Source: Ectocarpus siliculosus (lineage: Eukaryota; Sar; Phaeophyceae; Ectocarpales; Ectocarpaceae). Taken from it: DNA of 64,000 nucleotides. A model generated the notes under the pieces. It worked only from the letters and a program-made list of their open reading frames with translations, did not search any database and had not been told where the DNA came from. The number at the start of each line of letters is the position of its first letter. Position 1 is the first letter of the stretch. The stretch spans positions 7,596,483 through 7,660,482 of the forward strand of contig FN649727.1 in assembly GCA_000310025.1 (NCBI GenBank), read 5' to 3'. Positions 23,795 to 36,000 of this stretch are shown piece after piece. The position numbers were made by a program, and so were the translations under genes.

Positions 23795-24013
23795 CCGTAA
23801 GGTTGCGAGTCAGCGCACAGGGGTGCGATCTATTTTCTAAGCGTAAGTTCTCCAAAAACAGGAGGCTGCGAGCGCCAACCGATACTTCTCAGGAAAGCTC
23901 TCGATGAGATATTTCCAAAACCGTCCCTTTCGACAGTGGTAACCTCCTGGTTGTGGAGAAATTACGCTTTGAAAATCAATCGCACCCCTGGGCGCTGACT
24001 CGCAACCTTACGG
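23795..24013. mobile_element. 219-bp MITE with about 80-bp TIRs, TA target duplication
   Basis: The left end TA/CCGTAAGGTTGCGAGTCAGC is inversely repeated at the right end (about 23936-24015). The match extends about 80 bp through GGGGTGCGAT, TTTTC.AAGCGTAA and TTCTCCA.AA.CAGGAGG. TA dinucleotides flank both ends. The ~60-bp centre is unique. It has no coding capacity. The TIR begins TACCGTAA and has a GTGCGAT block like the 959-bp element at 11.67 kb. It lies just beyond the 3' end of GLE1. Confidence 0.8.
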
Positions 24014-24206
24014 TATGTTCGCGAGATGAGGGAGGGGAGGTTTCTCATCCTAGTAGCACTTTAATATTTGCCGGTTGACGTCCTTCCCGCTGCCTTGGTC
24101 CTGGCTTCCAAGCAGTGCTTCCACACTTAGCGGCGCAACGGCGATACATGGTGGCAGCCAACGAACACAAGAGTGATGAAAACAGGCAAGTCGGTGCGTG
24201 TCGCGA

Positions 24207-27200
24207 CTAACTCACAACGGATTTCGGCAGGAGGATAGGCAGGATTTCGGTCTTGATGGCCTGCACGACCTTGTCGAACGCCCTGCCGTAGTGCCGCTGC
24301 AACTCGAACCCGACCACCTGGGGGGGGGGGGGCAGAAGACAAAAACTTTTCCAAGTCACGACGACGAGAACGCACCACTTTCACGTGCTCAGGCGCGCGC
24401 GCTAAGTCTCGACGGCATGCACGGGATCCTGATAAACAACGCGTGACGCAGTGGTCGAAAGGGAGATGACGGGGCCGAGAGGCACTAACAGAAATTCACG
24501 AAAAAAAAAAACTGCAAACAGATTGGTTTCATGGGCCAGCCGGTTAGCGCGATCGATGCTAATCAAGGAAACAGACACACACCATCCTCTTCTCCGGATG
24601 CACGGCCCACCTTCAGGAACCACTCCAGGACTGGGCCGGCCGGTACCGGCGGCGGGTTCCCCTTCTTGACGTACCCCGCCATCCCGTTCACGAAGCGAGC
24701 CAGCCAACACCAGCCCTGCCACAGAGGCAAGGGGTGCTTCGTAGTCGCCCCACCGTGCGCCGGCGTCTTGACGAGGAGGAGGGTAGGGTGGAGTTTCATA
24801 CCAGGTATAGAGCTTGGCTGGACGTCTCGGGATGAGGCACGATTGCTACCCGACTAACGCGCTTCGGGAAAACGATAGACAGGGAGGGCCCTCTCCCTTG
24901 AGACACGCCGTCCGTCAGAAGGCCGTTGACTTTGCGCCTTGATGGGCTCACAGGCGTGAGGGAATACGAGTACCACGCTTGTGCGCCCGCGGTTGCCCCC
25001 AACCGCGACAAGCGTAAGATCGATCGTCCCACAACGGCCTCTTAGGCCGAACGCCGGCAGATACGTCAAGGTAGGTTCACAAAAAAAACAAGTCGACCAC
25101 CAAAAAACAATCAAACCTAACAATTTGGTTCGAGAGAGATGAGTGAGAGAGCAAAAAACGCTGAACAGCCTCCTCTTCTGGCTGCGCCCACCCCGCAACA
25201 CAAACTTCGTAGCTCGACTGTCTTTACCCCCGCAGGAACTTGTTTCGCACAAGCTCGTCTCCTGCTATCGCTATTATTGCCCTCCACACCTCTTCCTAGG
25301 ATACCCCTCGCAAGACGCGTCACTTGTTTCACCTGCATGACGGCGGCCATGAGCACCACCAGCCCCTTGGTGCGGTTCAGAAACGTGGGAAGGTCCTCGT
25401 CCCGCGTCTGCCCCAACAGCGCCATCACCTCGCGATCGGACAAGCCAGCGGTGTCGAAGGATAGAGCGGGCACGGCCGACGGGCACCTCCTGAGAAAAAA
25501 TAGCGAAAAAATGAAGCAACAACAACAAAGGGTGTGTTGAATGGTGTGCTCCCGGTGGTCTCGCTAAAATATAACAAGAGAACTACAGCAGTATTAGTAG
25601 CATTGATCTTTGTTCTGTGATGTTTTTGGGACAGCCCTGTTCGATTATGCCAATGCAAACATTTGTGAGTGCAGAATCAAGGAGACAAGGGCCGACAAGC
25701 GTCCCCTAGAGCAGTACTTGCGTCTTCGACAAACGCCAACTTGGTTAACGACCCCCCCCGGTGCCCCGTAATGGTGGTCGAGTAGATTATGTTGTGCGGG
25801 GTCGAGAACCCTCAATCCGCGCAAAGGGGATGATCGCACCACTTTGTGTTAAAACGGTCACCCACCCTCGAGGCAGTTACACAGTGCTTACAACTGTCTC
25901 CGGAAGTGAAAGCACCAGAAAATAAATCAAGTCATACGCAGCTGTCATCCGTACGCAAGAAGTAAGCACAAGAAGCCGAAAACCCTTAGCAGGATGCAGC
26001 GCACCCTTCATGCGACTCGCCGAATACCTCACGGTGCTTCGTGCTTGGTGATGTGAGAACCTGGTCCGGTGAGAACCCGGCGTGGTCCGTCCCGGCTTTG
26101 TAGGGATGCGAGGCCAATGGTCTAACGACTACGGCATGCGCGACTCTGAGTACCCCCCCCCCCGGTGCCCCGCAGACAACTCAAGCATCAACTCCTGCAA
26201 GTCATTGCAAAACGGCGGCAAAAAAAAACATGCTAGTCCTGCTACCTAGAGCATACACCGCTTACAAGTACAGAGTGCCCAGGAAGAGCTCCGATAGTCC
26301 CGCATGCTCCTCCATCAGGTCCACCGCCACACAGGCCAGCGGAAAAGCCATCCGGTACGAGTCCCCGCTGAAGTGATCGCGCTCCGAATAGTCCACCAGC
26401 TTGAACCATCGAAACCGAGAAGACACGATAGGACCCACGATCAGCCCGGTGTGCAACGAGAATAACGCGGCGACAACACTTAGGCTGTCTTGTATCTCTG
26501 TACTGGAACGAGGAATACTACTCCATGCTGCTGGACACATGCGGAGGGGTTTGGGTTGCTGGTTGCTGGTGTATGAACATGGTCCACGAGAGAGGGACGA
26601 GAGTCGGGTAGGGTAAGGAAATGGCTCATCTAAGACACTGAAAATATGAAAATATGTAACACGCAAAATGGATCGTTGTCGTCCCTCTTTGCTTTGCCTG
26701 CGGTGGAAAACACAACATAATAAAGCGACAAGGTCGACAACGAAGCGCATCAATACAGAAAAAAAAAAAAAACACACACACACACACACAGTCGTTGGAG
26801 CTGGTCCGAGAAAACTGAGGGAAGGGTATATTTATGCAGCAAGAGGCACAACGCCATACAACTGATTTACAGTTGAGGCGAGCAAAACAAAACGAGACCC
26901 TCTCCGGCAGATTGACACGCGGCCTGTGACTTGAGTGCCGACCAACCTGTCCCACCAACTTCTCATCATCGACTCAAACTGGCCAGTTGCAACAAACACG
27001 GACTGCCTATCCCGGCGCGCGGGTCTACCCAACACATCAAATCGTCTCCAAGGACACACCCCCCCGACAACAAAGCAATCTACGACCCCCCCCCCACCTA
27101 ACCCCGCTCACCTTGTCGGCGAGGTTAAAGAATAGAAACTCCTTTGCCTTTGCCTCCCAGCCCGCCCTCCTCGCGTCCGCCAGCGGCGCTTCCGCCTTGA

Positions 27201-30200
27201 CCTGGATGTCCCGTGCCACCTGCCTGACCGTCGAAGGCGTCGCCGAGAGCTACATATGTCGTCCCGTTACGTACGTACGTACGTACGCGTATCACCAGCG
27301 TTGGGGAGGGGCACAGGGTGCACCAAAAGACGACGGGCCGGAGGGACATGAAACGCAACACAACACACACGTGAACTTCCACAAGGTGGTGGTGGTGCTA
27401 GGCTAACAACGACAACAGGGGATACGGAACGCCAAGCGGACGACAGCACTCTCACTGGTGCTGCCGCCGCTGCCGGTACTACTGCGACAATCGTCGCTGT
27501 AAAATCGACTTCGTGCCGTCCAGAGCACGCAAGCGCACCACCTATGACTGTGGCTAGCACGATGGCGTTGCAATTAGTATCCATGTTGAGGATCTCATGT
27601 GGCGATACTACCCAACCAAACAAGGGGTCGGAACGAGGACGCAACCACATGCTAGGTCTACTCAGCACCACATACGGATCTGCGCAGATCTAAGGGGTTT
27701 CGTGTATCATGGCGGTATGTGTTGGTAGAAGGGAGATCCCCATTCTGCCGTGCGCGGGCCAGCGTGTCCTCTTCACTCGCTAATGACAAAGTCTGCCTCC
27801 ACTACCCAACAAACAACAAACTAATGCTGCTCAACTCAAGTAGCAGCAGCCCACACACCTTGTTGAGGCAACCCTGGTACGACTTCTTGAAGGCCATCCT
27901 GATCTTTTTCACCCCTGGGTCAGAGCTTGCCAGGATCTTAGGCGAGCACCGTTCAGGACGAGAGAGAGAGACAGACAGAGATAGGAAGAGAGAGAGGCGG
28001 AGGGGGAGAGAAAGACAACGAGTTCAAGTGTCAGCTCAACAGAGATTGCTATCGAACCAAACCAAGGGCAAAGGTTCTCGAAATACTTCGAAGGCCTATC
28101 GGTTCGAGAACTGTTCGACTTGTCGTTCAGACTACCCTCCGAGTCACAGGCAGCCAAGCGCCTACCTCCCACTTCAGAAGTGCTCATGGCTACAGCTGTT
28201 TTCACACAGGGATTTCGATGCAACACAAACTGTCAGCTCGCGCATCTTTCACTAAGACCCACTTGTTGCGTTTCGTTTGCGACAAATACCCATTCGGTTC
28301 TCGATGTCGCGATGCAGCAGGGCGCAGGGTTTGGTTTCAAACCAGATCATGGTACATGCTGCCTCCAGAGAGCAACGTCCCGCCTCGCTCGTTGTTTCTC
28401 CGGAATACGCAAGGAGCAGTACCAACGCCGCCGTTTCGCCGCCGTATTTCGTGTATCATATACCAATGAATACCCCCCCCTCGCGCTTGCCACCACGACC
28501 CCCCCGGTCGAACCGGTTCGCGCAGGAAACGCAAATATTTCATGACGATCAACCTCTAGGCATCGCAACAATGAGAGGGTTCGTTTTTACGTCTTTACCC
28601 TTCTATGGTATGCGATTCTTTACTCCCACACCCGAGTAAAAAAAGGACTCCCCTGTCCCTCTCTGGCCCTCGCGCCGGGTACTATCAGCGAAGAACTGTC
28701 GTGCTCCGTCCCGGCTTTTGCTGGGATGCAAGTAACGTGTACAGTAATAAATGGTACGGTTCTAGAGAGTAGACCCCCCCGCCCCCCGCCCAGCCCTCCG
28801 ATACCGAGAATCGAATTTAGGAGCACCAGCAGCGGCTGAAAAAAACTTTCCTCACCTGATCTACAGCGGCCCGACGCCCCTGCACATTAGCTTTGAGCTC
28901 GCTTGCCTTCTCCGCGAACCTGGCCTTCTCCGCCACCAATGCTCCTGCCGCTGCCGCCTGCGCCGCCTCCGCAATCTCCTGCTCCTCGTCTTGCGCCTTT
29001 CTCAAGGCAGCGGCCGCCGCCTTAGCCTCCGCCGCCGCCTTTGCTTGATCGGCCGCGTCGGCTTGGGCCCGGGAGGCAGCCAACGCCGCCGCAGCCTGGT
29101 CCTTCTCCTGTTGAGCCTTCGCCGCTTTTGCCGCCGCCGCTGCCGCTGCCACCGCCTTTGCCCTATTAGCGCATAGCGGTCGGGGATAAGAACAACAGTG
29201 ATGAGAACACGACGATGCCCAGCCAGCGGTGAGGAGATACGCATACAAAGTTACATCGTTGTAGACTCGGAAAGACAAGATAACGCGGTAGGTTTCCAGT
29301 CTAAATGGTCGGTAAGAGAAGAGTGGATAATTTGAGCGACATGCTACCGTTACCGCTTGGAGGGAAACAGACATACTCCAGGAGCAAGCTCGCCGACAAC
29401 GGGTTTGCGTTACAAAGTTCATCATCGACCGTAGAGATCGTCAGATGAAAACGTAGTGTTTGAGGGAAGCAAAGCGCTTTGGTTTCAAGCCAAGAAGAAA
29501 ACGAACTCGAGAGACGCAAATGTGGGCTAAGAGAAGGCGATAGTCCCAGCGCCAACCTACACCTTCACCGCCGACGGAACCGAGAGCACAAAGCAGCGCC
29601 AGACCAGCACCACCAACACCACCAACACGCGACAACAACAACACACCAACAAAGGATACAACACCCCACCTCGCATCCTCTGCGTCCTTATTCTTTGCCG
29701 TTTCCAGGGCTTCCGATGCCGACACCACCTCCGGCTGATTCTTGACGCCCTTCGCTGCCTCGCTGCTGAGCAAAGCCTCGAGCCCCGCCGAGTTTCCTAG
29801 GGCACAGTACAGACCAGCCAAACACATTCAGCGAAGAAAAAATTGAGTTCGATGACCGAAAAGGGAAAGGTCTAGGTGAATCGGCTCCCGCAGCCCCCTG
29901 CGTCTCCTGTACATCGGAAGCGGTTAACTACGGGGGCTGCCATCCCCCCTCACCGGCACCGTTGGCGTCCTTGACCTGCTTCAGGAAAGCCTCCAGCGCC
30001 GAGTACTTCTTTTGGAGACTTCTCACTTCTTTGTCGTCCTGCTCACCGAGACCGAGCACAGAAAGCACAGGGCAAGGAGGGGGCGGGGATTTCAGAAAAG
30101 CGTACAGAGTAATGGGGGGAAACACGAGAAAGTGCGGTTTATTCGATCGGTACACACCAACAGAGCGGTCGGTATCTTTCCGAACAAGCAAGGGAATCTC

Positions 30201-32655
30201 CCGTCCCAAAACATTCTTGGTAAAGCTTTTCTTCGCAACGTCAACCGAAACCGACGAAAATTGCTAGTAGGATTGCATTCCAGAGCAACTGATCATTTAC
30301 CAATAATGGCTGATTCCCAACAACTGCTGACACGTTCCCTTTCCTTTGAAGCTTGACCCTTGTACTTACATGCTCCCATCAAATACTGCACAACCACGAA
30401 CGTGTCTCGTCGGCAACTCATTCCTGAAAACCTACAGCACTAGATACCTCGACACGTCCGGCAGCAACAGCAACAACAACGCTAGGGAGAAAAAGAAGCT
30501 CAACGCTGCTATTCCTCTGCTGGTGTGTCACATCTTGCCTTGAATCGTGAGCTGGGGCTGTCCGCTCCTCCAGCAAACAGGCTTCTAAGCTTGGCCATGT
30601 CGGGACCCTCAGCTGCGTCGAAGGCGGTGTTCGCAGTGGCCACGAGGTCCGCGAGCGCCTCCTGCGCTTGTCCGAACGCCATCAGTGCCTCGGCCCGCCT
30701 GACAGAAGATAACGTTAGTGTGAGGGACGCGGATCGTAGATCAGCACGTCAAACGTCACCGAGTGACGAAAGGTCCAACAGAGAAGAACCAATGGGGGAG
30801 GCGGGAGTAGAACAAAACGAATCCGCCTAGACGTACGCATGCTCTGCATAGAAGCTCTAGGAGCCCTGGCGCCGACATCCGCACCTCATGGACGACGTCC
30901 ACTGCCGTACGGAACTATGTTAGTCCTACCAAAAACACCACCAATAAAAACGGCGCCAAATCCGCTCTTCTGAGTAACTACCACGCGCAGACCTTGCTCG
31001 AGTTCTTCGAAGGTTACAAGTTCAAGTCTCTATTGTCTACCCTGCCTCGACAAGATCACCACAACAGCAACAACAGCCACGAAACAGCCAAAAGCATACT
31101 GTCGACATCAAAGTGAGCGGCTCCATGAAGCACGCACTCACAGGTTCTTAAGCCTCCGCATCCTCGCCATCGCCTTCTCTTCCGCCGCCTTCCCGTGCTC
31201 CTCCTCCGCTACGTTCACACGCCGCCACATCTCCAAACCCTCCTCCTCCCGCGCCGACAGCTCCCCCGTTGCTCCTTCCGAGCGATGCATTCATGTGGCA
31301 GAGGCGGGTAACAGGGGATGCCCAGAAGACACAAGAGGAGCGGGTAGTAAGGAAAGGAGGGTGGGTGATTGGGACAGAAAATACGTCGCCACCGCGCGAA
31401 GCAGGTGTGGGGAAGGTACAGCGGTCGCGATAACCTGCTTCCGTGTTACTGCTGTATTCGATCAGATGCCGAGACCAGGCGAGGTAACCCACGGAGACTG
31501 TAGTTGTTGTTCACTACTATCGGCGTCACGACAGGAGAAAACACACCGAAAACCGCACTGCTCCAAGCTCTTCAGCAATCAAGCCGCGCGCCAACCTTTA
31601 ATCCTGCGCGGGACGCCCTCCTCCTTCCTCTCCTCCTCGCCACCGTCCTCGCTCCCGCCCTCATGAGGCGGGTGCGCCGAGTGAAATGCCTGGCGGATGA
31701 TCGCGGCCTGCAGCTCGTGTGTCTTCCTCTTGAGCTTGGTGGCCGACCTCGCACGCTTGGCGGCGGCCCTAGTCCCCAGCAGCGCCTTGAAGAAGCCGGC
31801 GCGGAAGATGAGACGGGATGGCGTCGAAGATCGGCGGTGCTCCAGCTCCAGCTCCTCCTCGTCTGCGGCGACGGCGTTCGCGGGCACGCCGGCGGCGGAG
31901 GCGCAGTAGCTGACGGAGCGTTTCGCTGCCGCCGGCGAGACGAACGTGCTGTCGGCTGGGCACGTCCGCCGGAGGAAGCGGGAGGAGGCTTGGCGCCGCC
32001 GGTCCAAACCTTCCTCTCCGCCGTTGGCGGCGAGCTGTTCCTGCTGTTCCTCCTTTTCCTCGGCACGATGCCGTTTCGTGTTGCCCGAGTAGGTACCGGT
32101 GCGGTAGGCGGACTCCACTTCCTCCTCCCGAGTGCGCCGTCGGCGGCCGCCTCCGTCTGCCGCCGCTCCTAATCCTGCCGCCGCTCCTAGGGCGGCGGCG
32201 GGAGAGCCGAGGTCGGTGTGTGTTGACGGTCTGTCATCGCCTACTGTTGTGCCATTTGCGTACCGATCACTGTCACTGTGGTGCCGCACGTGCAGAATTT
32301 GCCCGTGAGATCTTCGCTGAGAGGCCGGGCGAGACGAGGATGAGGCCCACCCTGGCGGCGGGTTTGGGTCGGAGGTGCCCCAGGGGTGCGACAAGGAGAG
32401 CAGGCGAGGAGGCGAGGTATGCTCGCCTGCTCCATCGTCGTCGGCGTTCTCCTCGTCCTGGCCATCACGCCGAGGAGAATCTCGCCCAGCAGCGTCGAGT
32501 TCGAGAGCGGCAGGCACCCCCAGGGAGGAGCTGCTGCTGCTGCTGGCTCTGCGGCTTAGATTGTTGCCGTTTGGTCCATGTTGTTGCTCGGGACCTTCAT
32601 CCTCTTGCTGCGCTGGGTTCCATAGATTGGCGAACTTTCTGCGGAGCTGATTCAT
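24207..32655 (-). CDS. GLE1: mRNA export factor GLE1 (nucleoporin)
   Basis: A twelve-exon model that closes in phase (2646 nt, 881 aa): 32655-31596, 31274-31142, 30698-30539, 30038-29954, 29796-29670, 29162-28856, 27936-27859, 27249-27112, 26399-26266, 25489-25333, 24766-24611, 24317-24207. GLE1 binds inositol hexakisphosphate and activates the DEAD-box ATPase Dbp5/DDX19 at the cytoplasmic face of the pore, releasing mRNA; this is family knowledge. Residues ~1-350 are Ser/Gly/Arg-rich and disordered. Residues ~355-620 are an Ala/Glu/Lys/Gln coiled-coil region. Residues ~625-881 match the Gle1 C-terminal fold: FLFFNLADKLVDYSERDHFS, MAFPLACVAVDLMEEHAG, RCPSAVP (family: CPY.VP), VVLMAAVMQ, HPLPLWQGWCWLARFVNG, LQRHYGRAFDKV. 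Intron 3 appears to use a GC donor (AAG/GCAAGA). The end could instead splice at a GTGAGT just before the stop into a short exon near 24,065-24,115. It is longer than human GLE1 (about 700 aa) because of the N-terminal half. Confidence 0.9.
25769..26152 (-). mobile_element. tRNA-derived SINE copy 1 with target-site duplication
   Basis: About 384 bp, over 90% similar to 47730-48112. It is flanked by CCCCCCCCGGTGCCCCG (25752-25768) and a longer C-run version of the same sequence (26153-26172), a convincing ~17-bp target-site duplication. Reading the minus strand from 26152, the head has a tRNA D-arm-like block (GCCGTAGTCGTTAGACCATT) and, further in, GGGTTCTCACC resembling a B-box. This is the structure of a Pol III SINE. 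It sits in a GLE1 intron (between the exons at 25.4 and 26.3 kb), in the same orientation as the gene. Confidence 0.75.
27962..28024 (+). repeat. GA-rich microsatellite in GLE1 intron
   Basis: An AGAG/GACAGA low-complexity run (GAGAGAGAGAGACAGACAGA and similar). It lies in the intron between the coiled-coil exon (28856-29162) and the exon starting 27936. Confidence 0.6.
28660..28745 (-). repeat. Partial SINE-like fragment
   Basis: TCCGTCCCGGCTTTTGCTGG and neighbouring bases resemble the internal TCCGTCCCGGCTTTGTAGGG stretch of the SINE copies at 25.8 and 47.7 kb; the rest has diverged. A degraded or truncated member of the family within a GLE1 intron. Confidence 0.35.
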
Positions 32656-33019
32656 CGATACCTACTGGTGCACAAAGTGCTGAACCTGATCCCCGCAGAG
32701 GATGCACAGCCGTGCCGCTGTGCACTGCTTCTTGTGCTACACGCAGCACGCGACTGACTTGCCTGTGTGTTACGTGGGCTCGCTGCGAGTGTCGCGGGGC
32801 TCCGCGAAATGAGAAATACCCCCTGTGGAGTATCTCAGCTGCGCTGCCTCACCGAGCTGTCGGCTTGCTGTCGGCACACAGGTCGGTCACCAAGGCCACC
32901 GTCGTTGTGTCGCGGTTCTTGGTTTTGCTCCGGGGTTGCTCGAGTCGCAACAACAAGTGACTGTAGTGCTCAGGGATTGCATCGAGCGTGAAGAGCCACA
33001 TGGTCTTAGATCCTTTGCG
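32656..33019. promoter_or_regulatory. Shared divergent promoter region GLE1 / F-box gene
   Basis: The GLE1 start codon (32655, minus strand) and the F-box protein start codon (33020, plus strand) face away from each other across 364 bp. Both 5' UTRs and core promoters must fit in this gap or overlap the genes, which suggests a bidirectional promoter. I see no convincing TATA element. The segment is GC-rich. The start codons are inferred from domain positions, not mapped. Confidence 0.45.
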
Positions 33020-36000
33020 ATGGATGATTCAGAACAGCATGACGAGCATCGTCAACAGGAACAGCGCCAACATCAACCTCCGGCGCGGACTTGCAGGCTG
33101 CCGGACGATGTCGTTGAGCAAATCCTATGCCTGCTTCCCGTTGAGCAAATACTCCGCTGCGGGCGGACGTCCCGAGCGTTCTCGAGGGCATCGCTAGCCG
33201 CTCTACAAGGCGCTACCTGGGCACCTGATCCTGCTGTCGCTGTCGGCTCTGATGACGGTGCAGTGCGGTGCGGCACGCATGGTCACACCCACTGCTGTCG
33301 CATTGCGGGCGACAGCGGCATCCACACCGACAGCCTTGTCGTTGGGACGCCATGCCTCGACCTGCGGGCCGCCGCAGATGCAGTGGATTGTCGAGCCCTG
33401 TCGGCGATGCTGCGGAAAGGTTTCGGCGAACTGGAGGAGTCGAGCAGTGCTGGCGGTGGCGACGGCGCAGAGACTGACGATCACTCGGGTGCACCCGCGA
33501 CCCGTGGGAGGAAGTGTGTCTTGAGGGGGCTAGCGGTGTGCAGCGCTGCGGTGCAGGACCAGGTACGATGTTGTTACAGCGGTGTTGGGCGCGTTGTTGG
33601 TGATGACCATGTAAGTGGTGTATCCTCAAGGTGTATCCTCAAGCAGCTTCTGCCCGGCGGAGGAATCCGATTGTTCAAATGTGAACCAATGTGAACCGTG
33701 GGAAACACCGAGTTGATCGTAACGTCCCACATAAAAATCTGGAGCTCTCACAGGCCAAGTCTTAGGCCGAGTCTTACGTCGTAATTGTTTTGGAGATTTG
33801 TTTTTGCTCTCGGTCGAGGAGGGGTGGTCTGCAAGGGAAAAATTATCTGGATCCAAACGACCTTCTTACGGTTCCTCGAAACAGATATTTTTCTCAGGGG
33901 AAAAAAAGGGCCGATTCAGGTCGTTGTGGGTCACAACATGCTTCAGTTCACGGTTTTGGCTCGTGTGCGACCAACAAGACACCGAGGGCCCTGTTTTTGG
34001 GTCGCCTCCAGAGGGCATGTATATAATCGCACGCCAGTGACTGCAGTTTGTGGATGTCGTCGGCCAAAGGCCTCTCTCTGGCCTGCGTTGTGGACTGATC
34101 ACGCTCGGAGCAACCAGAAAAAAAAGGCAACGTTCAAAAAAGTCAACATCGCAACACACTTCGGTTCACGTTTTCAGGCCGTGTGCAATCAAAACTGGAC
34201 AATACGCTCTGCTTCTGGGACGCGAGCAGAGCGATTGTGTATGATCACACGCCATTAGCAGTAGTTTGTGGATGTCATCGGCCGAAAGCCTCCCTCTGGC
34301 ATGCGTTGTGGACTGGTAGCGGGTGACACACGGAGCAAACACGCGTCGGAAAAAGAAAAAAGTCCAAAAAGTCAACAACGCAACACACTCGGTTCACGTT
34401 TACAGGCCGTGTGCAATCAAAACTGGACAATACGATCTGTTTCTGGGACGCGAGCAGAGGGTACGTATATGATCACACGCAACTGGCTGCAGTTTGTGGA
34501 TGTCGACGGCGTAAAGCCTCCCTCTGGCGTGGGTTTTGACTGGTCACACATGCAGCAGGCACAAAAACGGCTCTTTCGGCCTAAAGGCAAGAACGTCAGC
34601 AGAGCAATGTGGCAGGGTTGACGTTATCGGCTCGTGTGCTGCCAACACGACGCAGAACGCCCTGAACTTTTAATACCTGCAGAGGGTTTGTGCATGACCT
34701 CATGATACTGGCGTCTGTTTGGCCGGCAGACGGTGTAGTTTCTCGTTCTGGCACGATCGGGGTGTGACCAGGGGGTGACCCCCCGCAATTCCAAACTGGA
34801 AATTATCAGCCGATCCTGTTTGGAAAATGGGCCTATTTTCCAACGCGGCAGCTGGGATCCTAGGAAATATTCGGCGATTTGGAATTTGGGCTTTTGGAAA
34901 TTGGCCAAATTCCTCCACGTAAGACGCTCAACTCTTTATTTGGGCTGAGAAAAGGACCCTCCCTCAAAAAACAAAAATCCCGAAATAACCACGAGGTAAG
35001 ACTCGGCCTCAAACAAACAAGTCAGCCATCTGCCATGTCTCTTCACGCTGTAGTCTTTGAGTCCCGGGACGAAACCTGTACTTCCGCGCTTATACACGCT
35101 GCTCGTCGTCTCAGGCAATAGCTCGGGCTCTCGAGCTGCACGGGGAAGGCCTCCAAGTCCTTGACCTCGCCGGCTGCCGCGGCTTGGACGCGTCATTGAC
35201 GATGGAGGCGGTGCGATCGCGGTGCAAACGCCTCGTCGCCTTAGACCTGTCCGGAGGGAGGTCTTTCGAGGGCAGGGGGCGGGGAGAGATGGGATGCGCC
35301 CCTTCCGTGGCGGTGCCGAGGTGTGCGGTCGGCGGGACGTCATTCGAGCGGGAAGTTGGATTGGGTCTCAGCCGGCGTCACCCGAGTTGCAGCCCATCGG
35401 TGGCCAGTCTTTCGATTCCGGTGAGTCCAGCGCGCGAGTTCTATTTATCGGTGAATAGAATAGTAGCGGAATCAAGAGAGGGAGAGAGAGAGACAGACAG
35501 AGAGAGAAGAGAAAAAGAGAGGGAGAGCACAAAACGTCTTGACTCTCTTGAGCTGAGGATTCAAACGAGACGTACCTGGCCGCTCTGTTGGCCCCCCTTG
35601 TACGACAGCACACCGACCCATTCGCACAGAGCGTAGTACGGCGGGTTGGGGCTAATGCTTTGCTCTGCCCCTCCCTCGCCGCTGTGGCGATGCTACGTAC
35701 CTTTTCAATGAGACACGCGCGTGTTGGCGAACTGCTCCCGCCGAAAACGAGCAGTCTATGCGTGCATAAACACTAACAATGACAGCAACGTCCTTTGCTG
35801 CTGTCAGGACAACACCCACCACCGACTGCATGACTACCATCTGGTTTCGCTGCTGACCGGGCTTGGCGGCAGACTTTTGTCCCTGCAGCTACGGGATCGG
35901 CCGTTCATAACCGACGAAGGAATCGGGGCCATCGCAGTCGCTTGCACGCAGCTGCAGGAGTTGGACATCGGGTGAGCAACCGAGCGTTGACAGAACAATC

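Noticed and set aside
27719-28255. 178-aa plus-strand ORF
   Set aside because: Crosses a GA microsatellite and is antisense to a phase-consistent GLE1 exon (27936-27859).
31504-32172. 222-aa plus-strand ORF
   Set aside because: Antisense shadow of the GC-rich first exon of GLE1, which has homology-consistent downstream exons.
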